Source: Citrobacter sp. RHB25-C09
GTDB lineage: Bacteria; Pseudomonadota; Gammaproteobacteria; Enterobacterales; Enterobacteriaceae
Assembly: GCF_013836145.1 (NCBI RefSeq)
Contig: NZ_CP057483.1
Location: 186,001-250,000 of the forward strand
DNA length: 64,000 nt
Direction of reading: 5' to 3'
Position numbers and translations under genes: made by a program. Positions 35,756 to 44,601 of this stretch are shown here, in pieces. Under the pieces are notes generated by a model, which was not told the origin of the DNA, searched no databases, and saw only the letters and a program-made list of their open reading frames with translations. Within the stretch, counting starts at the first letter, position 1. Each line of letters starts with the position of its first letter.

Positions 35756-36685
35756 TTACTGTGGCATGGCATCGCGTGGGATAATCGCCCCGCGATGCTG
35801 AATCACCGTGCTGGCGGTCAGATGGCCGCGTTTCGCCGCCGCAACCGCGTCGCTACCGGTCAGGCGCAGCGCCAGATACCCGGCGCTGAACGAGTCGCCT
35901 GCGGCGGTGGTATCAATCACTTTTTCTTTAGGCAGCTTCACCGCCGGTACGTCGAGCAGCGGCTCACTGTGAATGGACACCAGGCAAGAGTCCGCCCCGC
36001 GTTTGACCACGACTTCCTGTACGCCGACAGCGTGCGTACGTGCAATCACCTCTTCAACCGGCTTCGCGCCCCACAGCGCGTCTTCATCGTCGAGCGTCAG
36101 GAAGGCGATATCGGTACATTCCAGCATCTGCTGATAAACCTGCTGCGTCTCTTCTTTACTGGCCCACAGGCGCGGACGGTAGTTATTGTCGAAAATGACT
36201 TTGCCGCCGTTAGCGCGACACTCCCGCAGCAGTGACAGCAGCTTGTCACGACTGGCAGGGCTGAGGATCGCCAGGCTAATGCCGCTTAGATAAAGATAAT
36301 CAAACGTTGCCAGCTCTTCGCAGATCGCTGGCGATTGCTCACTCTCCAGCCAGAATTTTGCCGCCGCCTCATTACGCCAGTAATAGAAGGTGCGTTCGCC
36401 GGTGCTGTCGGTTTCGATGTAGTACAGACCCGGCAGACGGTTCTCCATCCGCTGTGTCAGAGAGGTGTCGACGTTTTCACTCTGCCATGACGCCAGCATC
36501 TGTTCACTAAAGCTGTCCGTACCCAGTGCGGTGACGTAGTGAACGGAAAGTGCCGCCGCATCGACCTGGCGGGCGATGTAAACGGAAGTATTCAACGTGT
36601 CGCCACCGAAGCCACGCTGAACGTCAGCGCCTTTCTGGGACAGCTCGATCATGCATTCGCCAATCACGGCAATCTTTTTGGACAT
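35756..36685 (-). CDS. kdgK: 2-dehydro-3-deoxygluconokinase
   Basis: PfkB-family sugar kinase of 309 residues that phosphorylates KDG to KDPG, the entry of hexuronates and pectin breakdown products into the Entner-Doudoroff aldolase step. The N-terminal block IGECMIELSQKGADVQRGFG holds the substrate-binding GGDTLN region. The C-terminal signature VIDTTAAGDSFSAGYLA carries the catalytic Asp and anion hole. Length matches E. coli. It is transcribed alone, convergent with yhjJ across the REP array and divergent from pdeH. A KdgR-type operator candidate sits 67 bases upstream of the start. Confidence 0.96.
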   Translation of the reverse strand: MSKKIAVIGECMIELSQKGADVQRGFGGDTLNTSVYIARQVDAAALSVHYVTALGTDSFSEQMLASWQSENVDTSLTQRMENRLPGLYYIETDSTGERTFYYWRNEAAAKFWLESEQSPAICEELATFDYLYLSGISLAILSPASRDKLLSLLRECRANGGKVIFDNNYRPRLWASKEETQQVYQQMLECTDIAFLTLDDEDALWGAKPVEEVIARTHAVGVQEVVVKRGADSCLVSIHSEPLLDVPAVKLPKEKVIDTTAAGDSFSAGYLALRLTGSDAVAAAKRGHLTASTVIQHRGAIIPRDAMPQ

Positions 36686-36751
36686 AGTCGTGAACCTGCT
36701 CTGGATAAAGTTGCGCTAGTGTGCGCGCGAGGGTGTTTAATGGTCAATCAT

Positions 36752-36770
36752 ATTAAAACAACGTTCCATT
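36752..36770 (-). promoter_or_regulatory. Candidate KdgR operator upstream of kdgK
   Basis: ATTAAAACA-A-CGTTCCATT fits the recalled KdgR consensus AATRAAAYR-N-YRTTTYATT with one mismatch per half. It lies 67-85 bases upstream of the kdgK start, within the divergent kdgK/pdeH region, consistent with KDG-inducible repression. Motif-based inference only. Confidence 0.5.
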
Positions 36771-36841
36771 ATTTTTTTTGAGCCAGTCCGTATTCTGAAC
36801 AGATTTTTGCCGCCCGTGACTCTTTTGCCTTTCCCTGAACG

Positions 36842-36868
36842 TAAAGTTCTCCGTTTGCGCGCCGATAA
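36842..36868 (+). promoter_or_regulatory. FliA (sigma-28) promoter of pdeH
   Basis: TAAAGTTC at 36842-36849, an 11-base spacer and GCCGATAA at 36861-36868 match the class-3 flagellar promoter consensus (TAAAGTTT-N11-GCCGATAA) at all but one position. The expected start site lies about 40 bases before the pdeH ATG. Confidence 0.92.
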
Positions 36869-36916
36869 CCTTTGACGAGTCCGGGCCGCTTCACTCTTAT
36901 TCACGGGACATCTGAG

Positions 36917-37684
36917 ATGATAAACCAGGTTATCCAGCAGCTAAGAAATTCCGAGGCGAGCGTAGAAAGCTTGCAGGATCGGCGTTATTGGTTGCAGTGT
37001 GAGCGTGCTTACACATATCAACCTATTTACCAGACCAACGGTCGCCTGTTGGCCGTGGAACTGTTGACGGTGGTCACGCATCCGGACGATCCTGGTAAAC
37101 GCATCGCACCTGACCGCTATTTTGCGGAAGTGACGGTTCGCCATCGCATCGACGTGGTGAAAGAGCAACTGCAGTTACTGGAACAAAAAGCCGCGTTTTT
37201 CCAACACCATGATCTGCTGGCGTCAGTGAATGTCGACGGCCCAACACTCATTGCCATGCGTCAGCAGCCAGAGTTGCTGAAAATGATTGAACGGATGTCC
37301 TGGCTGCGCTTTGAGCTGGTGGAGCACATCCAACTGCCAAAAGATGCCACCTTTGCCGGGATGTGTGAGTTTGGTCCCCTCTGGCTGGATGACTTCGGTA
37401 CCGGGATGGCAAACTTTTCGGCGTTAAGCGAAGTTCGCTATGACTATATTAAAGTGGCCCGCGAACTGTTCATCATGCTTCGTCAGACGCCGGAAGGGCG
37501 TACTCTTTTCACGATGCTGCTGCAGTTGATGAATCGCTATTGCCGCGGGGTCATTGTTGAAGGAATCGAAACGCTTGAGGAGTGGCGCGACGTGCAAAAC
37601 TCGCCAGCCTTTGCAGCGCAAGGCTATTTCCTCTCTCGTCCGGTCCCATTTAATCTTCTCGACGAGGTCATTCTGACGCTTTAA
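36917..37684 (+). CDS. pdeH: Cyclic-di-GMP phosphodiesterase PdeH (YhjH)
   Basis: Stand-alone EAL-domain phosphodiesterase of 255 residues, the dominant c-di-GMP-degrading enzyme during motility in E. coli and Salmonella. It keeps c-di-GMP low so that the YcgR brake stays off and curli/cellulose are repressed. Catalytic elements are VELLTVV (the EAL-equivalent), SVNVDG, FELVEHIQL, LDDFGTGMANFSAL, YIKVARELF and EGIETLEEW. I start at ATG 36917 (MINQVIQQLRNSE), matching E. coli. An ATG 15 codons upstream would lie only a few bases after the sigma-28 -10 box and so would not be transcribed. It is expressed from its own FliA promoter. Confidence 0.95.
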   Translation: MINQVIQQLRNSEASVESLQDRRYWLQCERAYTYQPIYQTNGRLLAVELLTVVTHPDDPGKRIAPDRYFAEVTVRHRIDVVKEQLQLLEQKAAFFQHHDLLASVNVDGPTLIAMRQQPELLKMIERMSWLRFELVEHIQLPKDATFAGMCEFGPLWLDDFGTGMANFSALSEVRYDYIKVARELFIMLRQTPEGRTLFTMLLQLMNRYCRGVIVEGIETLEEWRDVQNSPAFAAQGYFLSRPVPFNLLDEVILTL

Positions 37685-37760
37685 ACCCGGCGAATTCCTT
37701 ACATTTCCGCTGACTGGACTATCTTTAGGACAGGCAAAACAGAAGTGAGGAACGCCGAGC

Positions 37761-39821
37761 ATGAGCAAAACCGGTAAGATTGTTACTGCTATAACAGGGA
37801 CTTTCTTGTTGTTGATCGTCGTGGTTATCATCCTGATTGCGACATTTGACTGGAATCGTCTCAAACCGACCATCAACCAGAAAGTCTCTACCGAACTCAA
37901 CCGACCGTTCGCCATTCGCGGCGATTTGGGCGTGGTCTGGGAACGCCAAAAGCAGGAAACGGGCTGGCGAAGCTGGGTGCCGTGGCCTCATGTCCATGCG
38001 GAAGATATTCTTCTTGGTAACCCGCCCGATATCCCCGAAGTCACCATGATCCACCTTCCTCGCGTGGAAGCGACGCTTGCGCCACTCGCGTTATTCACAA
38101 AAACCGTCTGGCTGCCGTGGATCAAGCTGGTGAAGCCGGATGCGCGACTGATTCGGCTCTCAGAAAAGAACAATAACTGGACCTTTGATCTCGCCAAAGA
38201 GGAGAACAACGATCCTAATGCGCAGCCCTCCGGCTGGTCTTTCCGGCTGGACAACATTCTGTTCGATCAGGGGCGAGTGACTGTCGATGACAAAGTCAGT
38301 AAAGCCGATATTGAGATCCTGGTCGATCCGCTGGGTAAACCGCTGCCGTTCAGCGAAGTGACGGGATCAAAAGCGAAAGAGGAAAAAGAGAAAGTTGCGG
38401 ATTACGTTTTTGGCCTGAAGGCGAAAGGGCGTTACAACGGCGAGCCGCTTAGCGGGACGGGGAAAATCGGCGGTATGCTGGCGCTACGTAGTGAAGGGGC
38501 ACCGTTCCCGGTACAGGCTGATTTTCGATCCGGCAATACCCGGGTGGCGTTCGTCGGCGTGGTCAACGATCCGATGAAAATGGGCGGCGTCGATGTGCAA
38601 CTGAAGTTTTCCGGCGATTCGCTGGGCGAACTGTATGACCTGACGGGCGTACTGTTACCGGATACGCCGCCGTTTGAAACGGACGGTCGGCTGGTGGCGA
38701 AGATTGATAGCGAAACGTCCTCGGTCTTTGATTATCGCGGATTTAACGGGCGGATTGGCGACAGTGATGTTCACGGCTCGTTGACTTATACCACCGGTAA
38801 GCCGCGACCGAAACTGGAGGGCGACGTGGAATCACGCCAGCTCAGGCTGGCTGATTTAGGCCCACTGATCGGCGTGGACTCCGGCAAAGGTGCGGAACAG
38901 TCGAAGCGTGCGGAGCAGAAAAAAGGCGAAAAGGGGACGCAACCGTCGGACAAAGTGCTGCCTAACGATCGCTTCGAAACGGACAAATGGGATGTGATGG
39001 ATGCCGACGTGCGCTTTAAAGGGCGGCGCATTGAGCACGGCAGCAGCCTGCCGATTAGCGATCTCTCCACGCATATCATTCTGAAAAATGCCGATCTGCA
39101 TCTGAAGCCGCTGAAGTTCGGCCTGGCGGGGGGCAGCATCAGCTCAAACATTCATCTGGAAGGGGATAAATCGCCAATGCAGGGGCGCGCCGATGTTCAG
39201 GCGCGGCGGCTGAAGCTCAAAGAACTGATGCCGGACGTTGAACTGATGCAGAAAACGCTCGGTGAAATGAATGGCGACGTTGAGCTTCGTGGTAGCGGCA
39301 ATTCGGTGGCGGCGCTGCTGGGTAATAGCAACGGCAACCTGAAACTGCTGATGAATGATGGGTTAATTAGTCGCAACCTGATGGAGATTGTCGGACTGAA
39401 CGTGGGTAACTATATCGTCGGGCAGATCTTTGGCGATGATGAAGTACTGGTGAACTGCGCGGCGGCAAATCTCGATGTGGTCAACGGCGTGGCGCGTCCG
39501 CAAATTTTCGCCTTCGACACCGAAAATGCCTTGATCAATATTACCGGAACGGCAAGCTTTGCTTCTGAACAGCTGGATTTAACCATCGATCCAGAGAGCA
39601 AAGGCATTCGCATTATTACCCTGCGCTCACCGTTGTATGTGCGCGGGTCGTTTAAAAACCCGCAGGCCGGAGTGAAGCCGGGTCCGCTCATTGCCCGTGG
39701 TGCAGTGGCGGCAGCGCTGGCGACGTTAGTGACTCCTGCCGCCGCGCTGTTGGCGCTGATTTCACCGTCTGAGGGCGATGCCAATCAGTGCCGGGCGATA
39801 TTGTCGCAGATGAAGAAGTAG
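37761..39821 (+). CDS. yhjG: AsmA-family inner membrane protein YhjG
   Basis: Protein of 686 residues with one N-terminal membrane helix (IVTAITGTFLLLIVVVIILI) and a long periplasmic AsmA/TamB-like region. The N-terminal AsmA segment includes DWNRLKPTINQKVSTELNRP. The C-terminal AsmA_2 region includes GDVELRGSGNSVAALLGNSN and ends in the family-typical GPLIARGAVAAALATLVTPA block. AsmA-like proteins are now thought to form bridge-like hydrophobic grooves for phospholipid transport across the periplasm; YhjG is one of the E. coli paralogues. A lysine/glutamate-rich insert (residues ~375-395) interrupts the middle. Monocistronic, with a REP-like palindrome after the stop. Confidence 0.93.
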   Translation: MSKTGKIVTAITGTFLLLIVVVIILIATFDWNRLKPTINQKVSTELNRPFAIRGDLGVVWERQKQETGWRSWVPWPHVHAEDILLGNPPDIPEVTMIHLPRVEATLAPLALFTKTVWLPWIKLVKPDARLIRLSEKNNNWTFDLAKEENNDPNAQPSGWSFRLDNILFDQGRVTVDDKVSKADIEILVDPLGKPLPFSEVTGSKAKEEKEKVADYVFGLKAKGRYNGEPLSGTGKIGGMLALRSEGAPFPVQADFRSGNTRVAFVGVVNDPMKMGGVDVQLKFSGDSLGELYDLTGVLLPDTPPFETDGRLVAKIDSETSSVFDYRGFNGRIGDSDVHGSLTYTTGKPRPKLEGDVESRQLRLADLGPLIGVDSGKGAEQSKRAEQKKGEKGTQPSDKVLPNDRFETDKWDVMDADVRFKGRRIEHGSSLPISDLSTHIILKNADLHLKPLKFGLAGGSISSNIHLEGDKSPMQGRADVQARRLKLKELMPDVELMQKTLGEMNGDVELRGSGNSVAALLGNSNGNLKLLMNDGLISRNLMEIVGLNVGNYIVGQIFGDDEVLVNCAAANLDVVNGVARPQIFAFDTENALINITGTASFASEQLDLTIDPESKGIRIITLRSPLYVRGSFKNPQAGVKPGPLIARGAVAAALATLVTPAAALLALISPSEGDANQCRAILSQMKK

Positions 39822-39824
39822 CGT

Positions 39825-39862
39825 GCAGACCGGATAAGGCGCGTGAGCGTCTTATCCGACAG
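39825..39862. repeat. REP-like palindrome between yhjG and yhjE
   Basis: GACCGGATAAGGCGCG and CGTCTTATCCGAC form an inverted repeat in the 46-base gap between convergent yhjG and yhjE. It is likely a shared transcript-end structure. Confidence 0.75.
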
Positions 39863-39867
39863 AGGCA

Positions 39868-41190
39868 TTACAGCGACTTGTGACGCGTCTCATGGGTTAA
39901 CAGCAGCGCAATCAGCGTTAACCCCGCCATCGTCGCCAGATAGATCCCCACCGCTGCCAGTCCATAGTTGGACTGCAGCCAGGCGGCGATATAGGGCGCA
40001 ACGGAGGCCCCCAGAATCGAAGAGACGTTATAGGAGAACGATGCGCCGGTATAACGCACTTCCGTCGGGAAGAGTTCCGGCAGCAGTGCGCCCATCGGGC
40101 CAAAGGTCAGCCCCATCAGGCTCAGCCCCAGCAGCAGGAAGGCAAATACCAGCGCCGGATTTCCTGACCCCAGCAGCGGTTTAAAGGCGAACAGGGCAAA
40201 CAGGATAATCATCGTGGTGATGATCACCATGCTTTTGCGACGGCCAAATGCGTCGGCCAGCAGTCCTGCGACGGGGACCATCACGCCAAAGCCAATTACC
40301 GCCATCATCAGCATCCACAGCACCTCGTTACGCGGCAGGCCAAGGCCAATCGGCGCGGCGGCGGTGCTGAAGGTCATCGAATAGACGGTCATGATGTAAA
40401 ACAGCGTGTAGGTTGCCAGCATGATGAAGGTGCCGAGGATCGTCACGCGAACATGCTTCGTCAGCAGCGTACCCAGTGGGATTTTGACCTGTTTTTTTGC
40501 GGCGGCGACTTTAGCAAACACCGGCGTTTCGTGCAGCGATACGCGTACATACAGGCCAATAATCACCAGTACCGCAGAAAAGATAAACGGTACGCGCCAG
40601 CCCCAGCTCATAAACTGTTCGTCGGTGAGCAGCCAGGAGAGCAGCAGAAAGGTACCGTTGGCAAAGAAGAAGCCAATCGGTGCGCCCAACTGCGGGAATG
40701 AGCCATACAGTGCGCGCTTGCGTGGCGGGGCGTTCTCGGTAGCCAGCAGCGCTGCGCCGCCCCATTCCCCTCCCAGCCCCAGACCCTGACCAAAACGGGC
40801 CAGCGCCAGCAGCAGCGGGGCGAAGATACCAATGGTGGCGTAGCCTGGCAGCAGGCCGATCAGCACCGTCGAGATCCCCATCGTCAGTAAAGAAGCCACC
40901 AGCGTGACCTTGCGTCCCACTCTGTCACCGAAATGGCCGAACACCGCGGAGCCAATCGGACGGGCGACAAAGGCAATGGCGAAGGTTGCGAGCGACTGTA
41001 GCGTGGCCGCCGCCGGATCGCCCTGCGGGAAAAAGATGTGCGGGAAAACGATAACAGCGGCGGTCGCGTAGATGTAAAAGTCGAAGAATTCAATGGCGGT
41101 GCCAATGAGTGAGGCAACGACGACTTTGTTACGTGAGTTAACCGGAACGTGTTCCTGTTCATGGTCGAGTGTGGTGGCGGTTGCTTGCAT
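39868..41190 (-). CDS. yhjE: MFS transporter YhjE (metabolite:H+ symporter family)
   Basis: Twelve-segment MFS protein of 440 residues in the metabolite:H+ symporter group (ShiA, ProP, KgtP relatives). The MHS signature GTAIEFFDFYIYATAAVIVF lies in TM1. FGHFGDRVGRKVTL is the motif A between TM2 and TM3. LARFGQGLGLGGEWGGAALL in TM4 is the second family signature. The substrate is unknown. Transcription is monocistronic. Upstream, 293 bases separate it from yhjD; I saw no operator there. Confidence 0.92.
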   Translation of the reverse strand: MQATATTLDHEQEHVPVNSRNKVVVASLIGTAIEFFDFYIYATAAVIVFPHIFFPQGDPAAATLQSLATFAIAFVARPIGSAVFGHFGDRVGRKVTLVASLLTMGISTVLIGLLPGYATIGIFAPLLLALARFGQGLGLGGEWGGAALLATENAPPRKRALYGSFPQLGAPIGFFFANGTFLLLSWLLTDEQFMSWGWRVPFIFSAVLVIIGLYVRVSLHETPVFAKVAAAKKQVKIPLGTLLTKHVRVTILGTFIMLATYTLFYIMTVYSMTFSTAAAPIGLGLPRNEVLWMLMMAVIGFGVMVPVAGLLADAFGRRKSMVIITTMIILFALFAFKPLLGSGNPALVFAFLLLGLSLMGLTFGPMGALLPELFPTEVRYTGASFSYNVSSILGASVAPYIAAWLQSNYGLAAVGIYLATMAGLTLIALLLTHETRHKSL

Positions 41191-41437
41191 ATTATTTTCT
41201 TATTTTGTCGAACGAAGGGCCATATTACGCACAGCAAAAGCGACATTTCAATCTGTAACAAGGCAACGAAACGGCGAAAAAGTAGCCAAAAAGGGGATAA
41301 TGTTTATGCCAGACATTTCACGTCTATGAAATGCTTCACACAATTTCAAAGTTGGTGGAAAAAACTGGTTTTTGGTTAAATAAAAGTTAATGACTGGATT
41401 TATCTGCTGAATCAATAAGAGTGGATGGCATTATAAT

Positions 41438-41471
41438 TGCCGGATGGCGACACATGCGTCGCCATCCGGCA
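41438..41471. repeat. REP-like perfect palindrome after yhjD
   Basis: TGCCGGATGGCGAC and GTCGCCATCCGGCA form a 14-bp stem around ACATGC. It is 12 bases from the yhjD stop and probably serves as a 3'-end structure of the yhjD transcript. Confidence 0.85.
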
Positions 41472-41483
41472 TCAAACAACGCT

Positions 41484-42434
41484 TCAACGATGTGTTTTAC
41501 CCGGCATCCGTGGGTCGTCTTTATACTCAGCGGTGGCGATCCAGGCGGCACAAAACAGGGTCAGGCGGGCAAAAAAGTAGAAGAAAGCCATCAGCCCCAA
41601 CACTGAGCCAAACGCCGCGCCGGAAGGCGATTTCACCAGCGCCGGCAGAGTCCAGGTCATGATGATCTTAATCACTTCAAAACCAATAGCCGCAATAAAC
41701 GTGCCGCGAATCAATGCCTTCTTACGTGGACGATGACGCGGTAAGCGCCAGAAAATCCAGAAGAACAGCAGGTAGTTGGCGAAAATCGAGATGGCCAGGC
41801 CAATCAGTCGCCATGCGGGTTTCAGCCATGTGATATTGTCGAGGTGCAGCGCGGAGATGATTATCTGCTGTGCCGAACCGGCCACCGAGGTGATTGACAG
41901 CGTGACAATCAGCGCAATCAACAGACCAATCAGCGAGACAAAATCGCGCAGATATTTAATCCAGATTTTCTCCTGATCCTGCGGTGTGCGCTCCCAAACG
42001 TCCCGCGACTGCGCGCGAATCGCCTCGCGCAGGTTCCCCATCCAGTTGATCCCGGAGTAGAGCGCCACCGCCAGACCCACCAGTCCGACGGTAGTACGCT
42101 GTTGTACTGCGGTATTAATGGTGTTTTTCAGAGTAGCGGCAAGGGTCGGATCGCTGACGTTGGTCAGGATTTTATTAAAGATATCCTGCAACAGCGTCGG
42201 ATGGGAGGCGAGGATAAAACCGGCGGCGGCAAACGACACCATCAGAATGGGGATCATCGACAGAAACGAGAAGTAGGTTATGGCGGCACCGAACTGATTG
42301 CCTAAACGGTCGTTAAAGCGCTCAGTGGCGCGGATCAGATGCGCAATCATCGGGATGCGCTGGATTTTTTTAACCGTGGTCGTCACCGCTTTCAGTTTCT
42401 GCATGGAGGGTTTTACGTCGTTATCCTGCGTCAT
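41484..42434 (-). CDS. yhjD: YihY/BrkB-family inner membrane protein YhjD
   Basis: Polytopic protein of 316 residues with six membrane segments, of the YihY/virulence factor BrkB family (formerly mis-annotated as ribonuclease BN). Conserved family blocks are QFGAAITYFSFLSMIPILM, NWMGNLREAIR and YFFARLTLFCAAWIATAEYK. Suppressor mutations in E. coli yhjD let cells survive without Kdo by improving lipid IVA export via MsbA, suggesting a link to lipid transport. I choose ATG 42434 because AAGGA precedes it. An in-frame ATG at 42461 has no ribosome-binding site and would use that purine tract as codons. Confidence 0.88.
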   Translation of the reverse strand: MTQDNDVKPSMQKLKAVTTTVKKIQRIPMIAHLIRATERFNDRLGNQFGAAITYFSFLSMIPILMVSFAAAGFILASHPTLLQDIFNKILTNVSDPTLAATLKNTINTAVQQRTTVGLVGLAVALYSGINWMGNLREAIRAQSRDVWERTPQDQEKIWIKYLRDFVSLIGLLIALIVTLSITSVAGSAQQIIISALHLDNITWLKPAWRLIGLAISIFANYLLFFWIFWRLPRHRPRKKALIRGTFIAAIGFEVIKIIMTWTLPALVKSPSGAAFGSVLGLMAFFYFFARLTLFCAAWIATAEYKDDPRMPGKTHR

Positions 42435-42480
42435 CAGATCAATCGTCCTTCTTTTGTTCATTCATGGTCAGTATAGCGTG

Positions 42481-43380
42481 TCAGTCCACGTAGTCTTTCA
42501 TCACCCCGCTCAGCCACTCCATCAACAGATGAACCCGGCGCGATAAATTACGTCGATGTGGGTAAAGCAGAGAAACCGGCATCGGCGAGGCGCGGTATTG
42601 CGGCAGGATCTCCACCAGGGTTCCGCTGCGTAAGGCTTCCCGAACGCCAACGCGAGGAACCTGGATGATGCCAAGTCCTGCCAGACAGGCGGCGTGGTAG
42701 TTTTCGGTCGTGTTGACCGTCAACGAGCCCCCGGTTTTGATCCACTGGGTACCGGTGGGGGTGGCGAATTCAAAACCTGACGGCCGCGTTCCCAGGTTCA
42801 ACGCATAATGCACCACGGCATGTGAGGCGAGATCGTCAAGCCTCTCCGGGTAACCAAAGCGCTCCAGATACTGCGGGCTGGCGCAGTTAATAACCGTAAG
42901 CTTACCCAGCGGACGCGCGATCAGGCCGGAATCTCTTAGCGTGCCGATACGCACCACACAGTCAAAGCCTTCGCGAATCAAATCCACCATCCGGTCGCTG
43001 CTGCTCAGTTCCAGTTCAATCCCCGGATACTGCTGCATAAACGCGGGCAATCGGGGAATCACCAGTTTTCTTGCCACGATAACCGGCATATCAACCCGCA
43101 GTTTACCGCTGATGCTGGAGGGATCATTCTGAAACAGGCCATCCAGCTCATCCAGGTTGCTCAACACCTCTTTCGCCCGCTCGTAATAGACCATCCCGTC
43201 TTGTGTGAGCTGTACCCGCCGCGTTGTCCGGTGAAGCAGTTGCGTGCCCAGCGCGTTTTCCAGCGCCTGAATCTGGCGCGATACGCTACCTTTAGGGAGT
43301 CCGAGGGTGTCGGCGGCACGAGTAAAACTCTCCAGCTCCGCGACGCGAATGAATAACTGCATTGCGTGTATTTTATCCAT
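42481..43380 (-). CDS. yhjC: LysR-type transcriptional regulator YhjC
   Basis: LysR regulator of 299 residues. The N-terminal winged helix-turn-helix is DKIHAMQLFIRVAELESFTR, continuing with AADTLGLPKGSVSRQIQALE, where the recognition helix carries GSVSRQI. A LysR_substrate co-inducer domain follows from about residue 90. It is transcribed divergently from an SDR oxidoreductase gene with a 119-base shared promoter region. In LysR systems this usually means it controls the divergent gene and itself. The inducer is unknown. In E. coli K-12 the yhjC neighbour is different (recalled), so the SDR is the likelier regulatory target here. Confidence 0.9.
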   Translation of the reverse strand: MDKIHAMQLFIRVAELESFTRAADTLGLPKGSVSRQIQALENALGTQLLHRTTRRVQLTQDGMVYYERAKEVLSNLDELDGLFQNDPSSISGKLRVDMPVIVARKLVIPRLPAFMQQYPGIELELSSSDRMVDLIREGFDCVVRIGTLRDSGLIARPLGKLTVINCASPQYLERFGYPERLDDLASHAVVHYALNLGTRPSGFEFATPTGTQWIKTGGSLTVNTTENYHAACLAGLGIIQVPRVGVREALRSGTLVEILPQYRASPMPVSLLYPHRRNLSRRVHLLMEWLSGVMKDYVD

Positions 43381-43499
43381 CCTTACACCCTATTATTGTT
43401 CTGAATGAAACAGTGATATGCAATTGGCGCTATTTATTGTTTTTTTAGCACCTAATAAGCTCGTACTCAATCATCACAACACCTGAAATGAGGTTTCTT

Positions 43500-44258
43500 A
43501 TGACGCAACGTATCGCATTAGTCACAGGCGGGAGCCGTGGACTGGGTAAAAATGCCGCGCTTAAGCTGGCAGACAAAGGAACTGATATTTTGTTTACATA
43601 CCATAGTCAGCAACAGGCGGCACAGGACGTGGTGGCTGAGATTGAGAAGAAAGGCAGGAAAGCCGCCGCAATTCAATTGAATGTCGGCGAAAGTGCGAGC
43701 TTTTCGGCCTTTGCGCAAGAGGTGAAAGCGCAGCTAAAACACCACTGGAACCGTGAGACGTTTGATTATTTAGTGAACAATGCAGGCATTGGTCTTTACG
43801 CTCCTTATGCAGATACCTCGGAAGAGATGTTTGACGAGCTTATGCGTATTCATTTCAAAGGCCCGTTTTTCCTGACGCAGCACCTGCTGCCGCTGATCAA
43901 AAATGGCGGACGCATCCTCAACGTTTCAACCGGACTGGCGCGCTTCGCACTGCCCGGCTATGCCGCCTATGCGTCGATGAAAGGGGCGATGGAAGTGCTG
44001 ACGCGCTATCAGGCGAAAGAGTTGGGAGAGCGGGGCATTTCGGTAAATGCCATCGCCCCCGGCGCGATAGAAACGGATTTTGGCGGTGGACGCCTGCGGG
44101 ATAACAAAGAGCTGAATGCCTATGTCGCGTCGCAAACTGCGCTGGGGCGTGCGGGCTTACCGGATGATATCGGCGATGCGATAGCTGCGCTGCTCAGCGA
44201 TGAATTGGGATGGATGACGGCGCAGCGTATTGAGGTGTCCGGCGGGATGTTTTTGTAA
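43500..44258 (+). CDS. Short-chain dehydrogenase/reductase divergent from yhjC
   Basis: Classical SDR of 252 residues. The cofactor motif is TGGSRGLGKNAA (TGxxxGxG), with the structural motif NNAGIG near residue 95. The catalytic Ser lies in LNVSTGLAR and the YxxxK in YAAYASMKGA. The tail SDELGWMTAQRIEVSGGMFL is typical of FabG-like enzymes. No acidic residue closes strand beta-2 (DILFTYHSQQ), which points to NADP(H). I start at ATG 43500, preceded by GAGG at 6 bases; the ATG at 43488 overlaps that ribosome-binding site. The substrate cannot be deduced. Regulation by YhjC is inferred from the divergent layout. Confidence 0.88.
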   Translation: MTQRIALVTGGSRGLGKNAALKLADKGTDILFTYHSQQQAAQDVVAEIEKKGRKAAAIQLNVGESASFSAFAQEVKAQLKHHWNRETFDYLVNNAGIGLYAPYADTSEEMFDELMRIHFKGPFFLTQHLLPLIKNGGRILNVSTGLARFALPGYAAYASMKGAMEVLTRYQAKELGERGISVNAIAPGAIETDFGGGRLRDNKELNAYVASQTALGRAGLPDDIGDAIAALLSDELGWMTAQRIEVSGGMFL

Positions 44259-44327
44259 TTCGCGTTTGCCTGGGGGTATTCGCGAAATTAACCAAAAATG
44301 CGTATTTTAATTCTGTTACATTATTCC

Positions 44328-44361
44328 ACGCATGTGAATGTTCCCGTTCACATGCGTTTTC
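44328..44361 (+). terminator. Intrinsic terminator downstream of the SDR gene
   Basis: ACGCATGTGAA (44328-44338) pairs perfectly with TTCACATGCGT (44347-44357), loop TGTTCCCG, followed by TTTTCGTT. It lies 70 bases after the SDR stop. Confidence 0.85.
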
Positions 44362-44601
44362 GTTACTCTCACAAAATAATATTTATTTTGCCCTTCCTTT
44401 ATCAGGAAATCCTTAATTCAGTGATCGTCTTTTAGACGAAGATGTAATTATTACGTTTCAGCTGTAAAGAATCGTCTTTTGTTCTTCTCTCCCTGTGGGT
44501 TATCGGTAGAATGGCCACCGCCAAATGGCGAGTTTTTATTTTATCTATCGGGGAATACCCTTTCGCTCCTTAATGTCATCCCGAAAAGAGTGGAGAGAGT
44601 T
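44362..44601 (+). promoter_or_regulatory. yhjB upstream region
   Basis: The rest of a 343-base gap between the SDR gene and yhjB. It is A+T-rich in its first half (AAAATAATATTTATTTT), as is common for H-NS-bound regions, and must carry the yhjB promoter. I could not assign -35 and -10 boxes. GTGGAGAGAGTT before the ATG is the ribosome-binding site. Confidence 0.4.
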
